In this document: piece by piece, positions 58,714-64,000 of the stretch
How the letters are laid out: each line of letters starts with the position of its first letter
How positions within the stretch are numbered: the first letter of the stretch is position 1
Notes under the pieces: model-generated
The model's input: only the letters and a program-made list of their open reading frames with translations
Told to the model about the DNA's origin: nothing
The model's database searches: none
Origin: CALAED01 sp036555725
Lineage (GTDB): Bacteria; Actinomycetota; Actinomycetes; Streptosporangiales; Streptosporangiaceae
Reading direction: 5' to 3'
DNA: 64,000 nt
Assembly: GCA_036555725.1 (NCBI GenBank)
Contig: DATBKU010000008.1
Span: 4,010 to 68,009, forward strand
Program-made: the position numbers and the translations under genes

Positions 58714-59553
58714 CTACTTGGCTTCGCCGAGCTCGATCGGCACGCCGACCAGCGAGCCGTACTCGGTCCACGAGCCGTCGTAGTTCTTGACGTCCGGCAG
58801 GTCGAGCAGCTCGTGCAGCGCGAACCACGTGTGCGACGAGCGCTCGCCGATGCGGCAGTAGGCGATGATCGGCCGGCCCAGGTCGACGCCCGCCTCGTTG
58901 TAAAGCTCGCGAAGCTCGTCGTCGGACCGGAACGTGCCGTCGTCGTTGGCGGCCTTGGACCACGGGATGTTGCGCGCCGTCGGCACGTGCCCGGCCCGCT
59001 GCGCCTGCTCCTGCGGCAGGTGGGCGGGGGCGAGCAGCTTGCCGACGAACTCGTCGGGGGACCGTACGTCGATCAGGCCCTTGCTGCCGATGGCGTCCAC
59101 GACCTCGTCGCGGAACGCCCGGATGGCCGGCTCGGGGTCCTTGGCCTGGTAGTTCGTGGCCGGCCGCGCCGGCACGTCGGTGACCAGCTCGCGGGAGTCG
59201 AGCTCCCACTTCTTGCGGCCGCCGTCGAGCAGCTTGATGTTCTGGTGGCCGTACAGCTTGAAGTACCAGTACGCGTAGGCGGCGAACCAGTTGTTGTTGC
59301 CGCCGTACAGGATCACCAGGTCGTCGTTGGCGATGCCCTTGCCGGACAGCAGTTGCTCGAAGCCGGTCTTGTCGACGAAGTCGCGACGGACCGGGTCCTG
59401 GAGCTCGTTCTTCCAGTCGATCTTCACGGCGCCACGGATGTGGCCCTTGTCGTAGGCGCTGGTGTCCTCGTCGACCTCGACGAGCACGAGCCCGGGGTCG
59501 TTCAGGTGCGCGTCGACCCAGTCGGAGTCGACCAGGACGTCGGAGCGGCTCAT
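58714..59553 (-). CDS. Thiosulfate sulfurtransferase (CysA2/CysA3-like)
   Basis: A 279-residue two-domain rhodanese. The catalytic Cys233 is in AYCRIGERSSHTW, the family loop; the first domain (about 1-125) is inactive, with LVLVEVDEDTSAYDKGHI as typical start. The enzyme moves sulfane sulfur to cyanide or thiols. ATG at 59553 overlaps the DUF4395 stop by four bases, and sseC follows. A cysteine leader peptide upstream probably regulates the group. Confidence 0.93.
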   Translation of the reverse strand: MSRSDVLVDSDWVDAHLNDPGLVLVEVDEDTSAYDKGHIRGAVKIDWKNELQDPVRRDFVDKTGFEQLLSGKGIANDDLVILYGGNNNWFAAYAYWYFKLYGHQNIKLLDGGRKKWELDSRELVTDVPARPATNYQAKDPEPAIRAFRDEVVDAIGSKGLIDVRSPDEFVGKLLAPAHLPQEQAQRAGHVPTARNIPWSKAANDDGTFRSDDELRELYNEAGVDLGRPIIAYCRIGERSSHTWFALHELLDLPDVKNYDGSWTEYGSLVGVPIELGEAK

Positions 59554-59978
59554 GTGGGAACCTCCCTGTTAGCGTTCGTAAATCTCTTGATCAGCAGGTA
59601 CATCTCGCAACCCAGGCACAGCCCGAACGCCGCGTTGAGGAAGGCGGCGAGCAGCGCGAACGCGGTGGCGACGAGGCCGAGCCACGTGACCCCGAGCCCG
59701 TACGCCACCGCTCCCACGATGGCGAACACCAGACCCACGCCTTGGGCAAAGCGCGGCGGGGTTTCGTCCTCCAGTTCGCTCGGCGGCCCGATACGGGGCC
59801 GGACGAGCGTCTTGAAGAGCAGCGCGTACGGGGCGTGGCGCAGGCCGAAGACGGCTCCGACGGCGAACACCAAGGCCTGGGCGGCGAGCAGCACCCAGCT
59901 TCCGGTCACCAAGACAACAATGAGTACAACCGTTGTGACAGCCGCGGCGAAGCGTTGGCCACGCGGATCTACCTGCAT
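59550..59978 (-). CDS. DUF4395 membrane protein
   Basis: A 142-residue protein starting MQVDPRGQRFAAAV, with two hydrophobic pairs (about 10-45 and 80-115) and the motif FGLCLGCEMY near residue 120, whose two cysteines are typical of DUF4395. The family often stands with rhodaneses and thioredoxins and may channel sulfur at the membrane (inference). Its stop overlaps the sulfurtransferase start. A cysteine leader ORF lies 64 bases upstream of its ATG. Confidence 0.88.
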   Translation of the reverse strand: MQVDPRGQRFAAAVTTVVLIVVLVTGSWVLLAAQALVFAVGAVFGLRHAPYALLFKTLVRPRIGPPSELEDETPPRFAQGVGLVFAIVGAVAYGLGVTWLGLVATAFALLAAFLNAAFGLCLGCEMYLLIKRFTNANREVPT

Positions 59979-60042
59979 CGCAGATGCTCCTGATGGCGAG
60001 AAAGGATGCGTACGAGAGCGGCGGAAAAGCGGACTCGAAGCC

Positions 60043-60129
60043 CTAGGCCATGCGACAGAGCGCCGCGGCGACGCGGCAGAAGTCGACCGCGCGCCGCTTG
60101 GTCAGCAGCTGCTCTGTCCAGTTACGCAC
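60043..60129 (-). CDS. Cysteine-containing leader peptide, leaderless
   Basis: A 28-codon ORF starting at GTG 60129: it reads VRNWTEQLLTKRRAVDFCRV, then AAALCRMA and a stop. This is the pattern of the actinobacterial Cys-rich leader peptides (Ms5788A-type) that precede sulfur genes. In mycobacteria such ORFs are leaderless and control downstream genes according to cysteine supply. The GTG is at or next to the predicted transcription start. A GTG at 60135 is an alternative. Downstream is the DUF4395-sulfurtransferase-sseC operon. Confidence 0.78.
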   Translation of the reverse strand: MRNWTEQLLTKRRAVDFCRVAAALCRMA

Positions 60130-60136
60130 GGACACG

Positions 60137-60165
60137 ATGCTAAAGCCCGTCTCGCTCGCTGTCAC
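60137..60165 (-). promoter_or_regulatory. Promoter of the cysteine leader operon
   Basis: On the minus strand GTGACA (60165-60160) and TAGCAT (60142-60137) are 17 bases apart. The start point falls near 60130, next to the GTG at 60129, so the leader mRNA lacks a 5' leader. The thioredoxin gene ends upstream at 60240. Confidence 0.62.
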
Positions 60166-60239
60166 ATCTGTCTCGTCTTCCGAGACGGCAATATTTGTGT
60201 CATCGCAGCTCAGCGGGCCGCACAAGAGCAGCGGACGGG

Positions 60240-60680
60240 TCACGACGTGATGGCGACGCCGAGGGCGGCCACGATGTCGGGCTTTCGCGGCTGACCGGAC
60301 CCGCGCCGGACGATCCGGCCGGCGCCGTCGAGGACGAGGACCGTCGGGGTGCGCAGCACGCCCAGCCGCCGAACCAGGTCGAGCCGGCTCTCGGCATCGA
60401 TCTCGACGTACCGGACGCCGTCGACCATCTGCGCGACCTCGTCGAGGATGCGGCGGGTGGCCCGGCATGGCGCACAGAACGCGCTCGAGAACTGCACCAG
60501 CGTCGAGCGTTCGCCGAGAGAATCGACACCCAGGTCGGCGGCGGACAGCCGCGCCCGGTCGTCGGTGACTTCCGGCCCGGTCGCGGGCTGCGGGCGGAGC
60601 CTGCCGTTGCGGCGCCGCCAGACCACACCGAACACCGTGGCGACCACCAGCGCCACGACCACGACCACGACTCCTACCAT
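60240..60680 (-). CDS. Membrane-tethered thioredoxin-like protein
   Basis: A 146-residue protein: an N-terminal membrane helix (about 1-22), basic stop RRRNGR, and a thioredoxin domain with CAPC active site (SSAFCAPCRATRR) and the cis-Pro region LRTPTVLVLD. The active site CAPC differs from the usual CGPC. It could reduce cytoplasmic-face thiols in sulfur handling. ATG at 60680 was preferred; a GTG at 60686 is possible and neither has a strong ribosome site. Confidence 0.85.
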   Translation of the reverse strand: MVGVVVVVVALVVATVFGVVWRRRNGRLRPQPATGPEVTDDRARLSAADLGVDSLGERSTLVQFSSAFCAPCRATRRILDEVAQMVDGVRYVEIDAESRLDLVRRLGVLRTPTVLVLDGAGRIVRRGSGQPRKPDIVAALGVAITS

Positions 60681-60759
60681 CGCCACTCAACATACCCGGC
60701 AGCCCGAACACCACGGCGCGATCGTGTGACGACTCACACGGTTACGGTCACGGTCACGG

Positions 60760-61482
60760 TCACACGGGGATGGTCAGCAGGCGCTGGCCGCCGGTGGTGA
60801 CGATCTCGACTCGGGACAGGTCGCCCCGGGAGATCATCGTGGAGCCGTGGAACTCCTCCCACTCGCTGTCGTTGGCCGCGCCGTACGCCCACGACCCGGC
60901 GATGTCGCGCCGGCCGTCCTTGGCGATGGCGTACAGGTGGCAGCGCGAGCCGGGGGGCACTCCGGTGAGGCGGAGGGTCAGCGCGGTGCCCCACTCCTGC
61001 GCGTCGATCCCGACCCAGGCGGTGATGTGCCTCGCGCGGTTGCTGGCCTTGCGCACCTCCCCGGCGGGACGGGACGAGCGCGGGGTGGCCGGGGCCGCGC
61101 TGCTGCTCGTGGTCGGCAGCGGTGCGGCGGCCTCGTGGCTCCCCGGTTGTAGCAGGCCGCCGAGCAGCGCCCCGACGATCAGCACGACCGCGGCCGCCAC
61201 GCCGAGCGACAGCCAGTGCCGCCGGGTGTTCGGGCGCTCGGCCGAGGCCGCCGCCAGCAGGGAGTCGAGCAACTCCGGAGGCGGCTCGGCCACCTGCGTG
61301 ATCTGTTCTTCATTGATCCGGCCGAGCAGTGCCGGCAGCCCGGCGAGCGCGGCCACCTCATCGCGGCAGCGCGAGCAGGACGGCAGATGCGCGTCCACCT
61401 CGGCTCGTTCGGCGGGGTCGATAGCACCGAGTACGTAAACGCCCAGGGACGTCCGCACCCAGGAACACAAGGCCGTGTTCAT
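60760..61482 (-). CDS. Anti-sigma factor (zinc-type, membrane)
   Basis: A 240-residue protein. The N-terminal zinc anti-sigma domain has HLPSCSRC (HxxxCxxC, near residues 32-39). A membrane helix lies near 92-112, and the external domain (about 150-240) is of the RskA type. It should hold the upstream ECF sigma factor at the membrane until a signal arrives. ATG at 61482 overlaps the sigma stop by four bases, so the pair is coupled. The start at 61482 was chosen by the family N-terminus. Confidence 0.9.
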   Translation of the reverse strand: MNTALCSWVRTSLGVYVLGAIDPAERAEVDAHLPSCSRCRDEVAALAGLPALLGRINEEQITQVAEPPPELLDSLLAAASAERPNTRRHWLSLGVAAAVVLIVGALLGGLLQPGSHEAAAPLPTTSSSAAPATPRSSRPAGEVRKASNRARHITAWVGIDAQEWGTALTLRLTGVPPGSRCHLYAIAKDGRRDIAGSWAYGAANDSEWEEFHGSTMISRGDLSRVEIVTTGGQRLLTIPV

Positions 61483-61988
61483 GGCGCCAACCCCCGCTCC
61501 TCCAATGCCAGTTTCAGCGCACGCAGCGCATAGTAGGTGCGCGACTTGACCGTGCCGGGCGGCACGCCCAGCACGGTGGCCGTCTCTGCGACGGACCGTC
61601 CGCGGTAGTACGTCTCGACAAGGACGGCGCGGTGCTGCGGGCTGAGATCGGCGAGGGCTTCCGCGACCGTCCACGATTCGAGCGCACGGTCGAGATCGTC
61701 GGCGGCCGGCAACACGGCCAGCGGGGCCTCCCCTGCCTCGGGGGGCCGCGCCTGCCGCGCCCGGTGGGCGTCGACGACGAGGTTGCGGGCCACTGTGAAC
61801 AGCCACGGCCGCACCGGCCGCCCGGTCAACGCCTCCGGATGGCGCCAGGCACGCAGCAGCGTTTCCTGTACCACGTCCTCGGCCTGCTGCCGGTCGCCTC
61901 CGGTGAGCCGCAAAATGTATCCGAGCAGTGGCCCGCCGTGTTCCTCGTACAGGGCGCGTAGCAGCCGGTCGTCCGCAGTGGGTCCCAC
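61479..61988 (-). CDS. ECF RNA polymerase sigma factor
   Basis: A 169-residue sigma factor. Region 2 (about 10-75) contains AEDVVQETLLRAWRH and RPWLFTVARNLVVD; region 4 (about 110-165) contains LSPQHRAVLVETYYRGRSV and the helix-turn-helix GVPPGTVKSRTYYAL. No extra C-terminal domain. GTG at 61988. The subgroup resembles SigK/SigL-type factors with RskA-like anti-sigma proteins. The signal is unknown. Confidence 0.93.
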   Translation of the reverse strand: MGPTADDRLLRALYEEHGGPLLGYILRLTGGDRQQAEDVVQETLLRAWRHPEALTGRPVRPWLFTVARNLVVDAHRARQARPPEAGEAPLAVLPAADDLDRALESWTVAEALADLSPQHRAVLVETYYRGRSVAETATVLGVPPGTVKSRTYYALRALKLALEERGLAP

Positions 61989-62062
61989 ACTTCAGACACG
62001 TACGCCACTGCGACTCGGTTCACAACGGTCTTGTGAGCCAGTCGCCGGTTGATGTCAGCCCG

Positions 62063-62764
62063 TCACGTACGGGGGACCTCGTTGAGCCGAACATTGTCGG
62101 CCGTGGCGGCGATGCGCAGCCCGTCCGAGGTGACCTCGACCTTGCTGATCCGCGAGCCCAGCGGCAGATCCTTGACCGGCACGGTGAAGGTGAACCGCTG
62201 TTGCAGCAACGCCAGCGGCACCGCCGGCCCGCTGCCGGTCCGCACGCTCTGCGGGGTCACGCCGATGCCCTTCGCCGTCGCCCGCACCGCGGCCACGATG
62301 GTGACGTCGCCGGTGAAGCCCAAGACCGTCATGCTCCCCTTGACCTGCAGGTTCGAGCCGTTCGCCGAGATGCTCTTGACCGCCGACGGCGCCCGCCGTT
62401 CGACCGCCTCGTACGGCACGATCGCCGACGCGGTGGCGGTGCCGGCGACGACATTGGAGGTGTCGCCGTTGATCACGTCGCTCAACGGGGCCTTGACGTT
62501 GTCGAGCTCCACCTGCACGTCCTCGAGCGTGACCCCCTGCTGGGTCATCTGCCCGATCCCGACGTCGATCTTCTTGTACTCGCCGCCGATCGCCTGGGTG
62601 AGGAACGGGATGCCGTGGATCTTCACGTCCGGCTTGCGCGGCAGGTTGTTCTGGGCGGCGACCTGCTTGGCGATCTGGTCCTGCGCCACGGCCACCCCGA
62701 CCCGGTCGGCCGCGATCACCCCCACGATCAGGATGATCAGGAGAACCAGTAGCACTTTCCGCAT
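62063..62764 (-). CDS. DUF2993 (LmeA-like) exported protein
   Basis: A 233-residue protein with an N-terminal membrane or signal helix (about 3-20) and the DUF2993 domain: VDVGIGQMTQQGVTLEDVQVELDNV-type core. The mycobacterial member LmeA binds phosphoinositide and takes part in lipomannan synthesis; here the function is inferred only. ATG at 62764. It lies 74 bases downstream of the sigma factor gene's upstream side, on the same strand. Confidence 0.85.
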   Translation of the reverse strand: MRKVLLVLLIILIVGVIAADRVGVAVAQDQIAKQVAAQNNLPRKPDVKIHGIPFLTQAIGGEYKKIDVGIGQMTQQGVTLEDVQVELDNVKAPLSDVINGDTSNVVAGTATASAIVPYEAVERRAPSAVKSISANGSNLQVKGSMTVLGFTGDVTIVAAVRATAKGIGVTPQSVRTGSGPAVPLALLQQRFTFTVPVKDLPLGSRISKVEVTSDGLRIAATADNVRLNEVPRT

Positions 62765-62875
62765 CTCACTCCTTGGCCGGACGAACTCCGCATCACCCTA
62801 GTGGCGACCGTCGCCGTACGACGTCACTCTGGCAAGTGAGATCGCGCTGAGCCGTCATTCGACGGATTGACCCGG

Positions 62876-63130
62876 TCAGCCGCCGGCGAAGGGAGGCAGC
62901 ACCTCGATCGTGCCCCCGTCCGGCAGTGTTATCCCGGCGTGGTCGCGGGTGCCGACGGGGTCGCCGTCGATGAGGAACGAGCTGCGCCGCACGATTCTGG
63001 CGAACTCGGCGCCCCGCAGCGCGCCCGCCGCCTGGAGCGCGTCGGCGAGCGTGCTCGCGTCGTACGCCTCCTCGGAGACGCCGGCGGCCTCGCGCGCCGC
63101 GGCCCAGTAACGGATCGTCCCTCTCGCCAT
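62876..63130 (-). CDS. MoaD/ThiS-family sulfur carrier
   Basis: An 84-residue beta-grasp protein starting MARGTIRYWAAAREAAG and ending LPPFAGG. The C-terminal Gly-Gly is the site where a thiocarboxylate is formed after adenylation by a MoeB/ThiF-type enzyme. The carrier may serve molybdopterin or another pathway; no other molybdopterin gene is near. Such a carrier lies close to glnR in Streptomyces also. Confidence 0.88.
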   Translation of the reverse strand: MARGTIRYWAAAREAAGVSEEAYDASTLADALQAAGALRGAEFARIVRRSSFLIDGDPVGTRDHAGITLPDGGTIEVLPPFAGG

Positions 63131-63176
63131 GCACGCCAGTATGGCAACCCGGTCCTGACCTAGGCGAACCTGCCCA

Positions 63177-63204
63177 TTGCGTCACTCAGCGGCTCGGTTA
63201 TGCT
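63177..63204 (+). promoter_or_regulatory. Probable glnR promoter
   Basis: TTGCGT (63177-63182) and TATGCT (63199-63204) are 16 bases apart. The leader of about 75 bases contains a 10-bp hairpin (63213-63222 with 63233-63242, one G-U). The ribosome site AGGGAGG stands before the TTG start. Confidence 0.45.
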
Positions 63205-63284
63205 CCTTACGAGGGACTCGGGCGATGCCGCCCCCGGGTCCCCGACGCGTTTTGGGGCCGTGTGTCGGCAAGGGAGGCGGTCGT

Positions 63285-64000
63285 TTGAGCAGTCTGTTGT
63301 TGCTGACCAACGCGCTTGAGCCGTCGGACGAGGTGCTCCCCGCGCTGGGCTTGTTGCTGCATTCCGTACGCGTCGCTCCCGCGGAGGGGTCCGCCCTGAT
63401 CGACGCGCCCCCGGCCGACGCGATCCTCGTCGATGCCCGCCGTGAGCTCGTCCAGGCCAAGAGCCTGTGCCGGCTGCTGCGGACGACCGGCCTGGACTGT
63501 CCGCTGATCGCGGTCGTGACCGAGGGCGGATTGGCCGCGGTCAGCCCGGAGTGGGGCCTCGACGACATGCTTCTGCAGGGCGCCGGGCCCGCCGAGGTGG
63601 AGGCCAGGTTGCGGTTGTCCATCGGGCGGGCGGCCGTGGGCGAGGCCGACGACGTGCCGGGCGAGATCCGCGCCGGCGACCTGACCATCGACGAGGCCAC
63701 CTACACCGCGCGGCTGCGCGGCCGGGTGCTCGATCTGACCTTCAAGGAGTTCGAGCTGCTGAAGTACCTCGCGCAGCACCCCGGCCGGGTCTTCACCCGC
63801 GCCCAGCTGCTGCAGGAGGTATGGGGCTACGACTACTTCGGCGGTACGCGCACGGTGGACGTCCACGTCCGGCGACTGCGGGCCAAGCTCGGTCCCGAAC
63901 ACGAGGCCCTGATCGGCACCGTGCGCAACGTCGGCTACCGGTTCGTGCCGGTCAAGGGCGAACGGCCCACTGCCGACGAGCGCGCCAGAGGCGCACGAGA
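63285..64000 (+). CDS. glnR: Nitrogen regulator GlnR, 3' end cut by window
   Basis: The visible 238 residues start with TTG and match Streptomyces GlnR closely: MSSLLLLTNALEPSDEVLPA at the N-terminus, the receiver-like domain (to about 120) and a winged-helix DNA-binding domain with FKEFELLKYLAQHPGRVFTR and RTVDVHVRRLRAKLG (about 150-225). GlnR is an orphan OmpR-type regulator that controls nitrogen assimilation genes. The window ends within the C-terminal tail. Confidence 0.95.
   Translation, partial: MSSLLLLTNALEPSDEVLPALGLLLHSVRVAPAEGSALIDAPPADAILVDARRELVQAKSLCRLLRTTGLDCPLIAVVTEGGLAAVSPEWGLDDMLLQGAGPAEVEARLRLSIGRAAVGEADDVPGEIRAGDLTIDEATYTARLRGRVLDLTFKEFELLKYLAQHPGRVFTRAQLLQEVWGYDYFGGTRTVDVHVRRLRAKLGPEHEALIGTVRNVGYRFVPVKGERPTADERARGAR

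Noticed and set aside
60735..60765. GGTCAC tandem repeat as CRISPR-like or operator array
   Set aside because: The unit is six bases, with only three or four copies at the end of the anti-sigma gene, more like slippage.

Overview
The window is chromosomal DNA from a high-GC actinobacterium. Codons end mostly in G or C, GTG and TTG starts are frequent, at least two genes look leaderless, and many families are actinobacterial (GlnR, MurT/GatD, HbhA-like protein, DUF2516, DUF1416/SseC, nitrobindin, type VII secretion). The housekeeping genes at both ends (Fur/Nur, YgfZ, Dtd, the sulfur island, GlnR) recall the glnR to nur neighbourhood of Streptomyces, but the large type VII secretion locus suggests a relative such as Streptosporangiales. 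That placement is inference. I saw no rRNA, tRNA, insertion sequence, phage or CRISPR array.

Left part (1-16 kb), mostly conserved housekeeping genes: a GDSL hydrolase cut by the window edge; an Rv0474-hbhA-Rv0476-like trio with a 16-bp palindrome at its head; two tandem neutral zinc metallopeptidases; a DUF2207 protein; asparaginase; a beta-keto acid cleavage enzyme; dtd; ygfZ; a Fur-family regulator; nitrobindin; a GIDE-domain protein; a DsrE-like protein; a decayed scar that joins RecQ-like and methyltransferase-like fragments; gatD/murT for lipid II amidation; and a lipoprotein nuclease. Between the Fur gene and nitrobindin lies a compact promoter, 12-codon leader and structured RNA with a terminator, which I could not assign to a known family.

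Middle (16-28.6 kb), less conserved genes: three tandem paralogues built as zinc ribbon, proline-rich linker, membrane helix and an external two-cysteine domain; a HerA/FtsK-like ATPase divergent from a leaderless HTH plus Clp-N operon with twin operators; a large membrane protein resembling a degenerate TraD/FtsK ATPase; and a FetB-type permease.

28.8-57 kb is a type VII (ESX-like) secretion locus. A plus-strand module (two YbaB-like proteins, a PH-like protein, an EspC-like protein and a WXG-type protein) precedes a long minus-strand block with eccD, YbaB, WXG100 proteins, a 1756-residue polymorphic toxin, two proteins made of repeated immunity-like domains, a TNT NAD-glycohydrolase toxin carrying those same domains, eccB, two more WXG100 proteins, an EspC-like protein, a PPE-like protein and a mycosin. 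Divergent eccC is followed by a second mycosin and a three-gene set of membrane-anchored proteins. No EccE is recognisable.

The right end (57-64 kb) holds a multi-spanning membrane protein, a sulfur island (sseC-like, thiosulfate sulfurtransferase, DUF4395) preceded by a leaderless cysteine-containing leader peptide, a membrane-tethered thioredoxin, an ECF sigma/anti-sigma pair, a DUF2993 protein, a MoaD-like protein and the 5' part of glnR.
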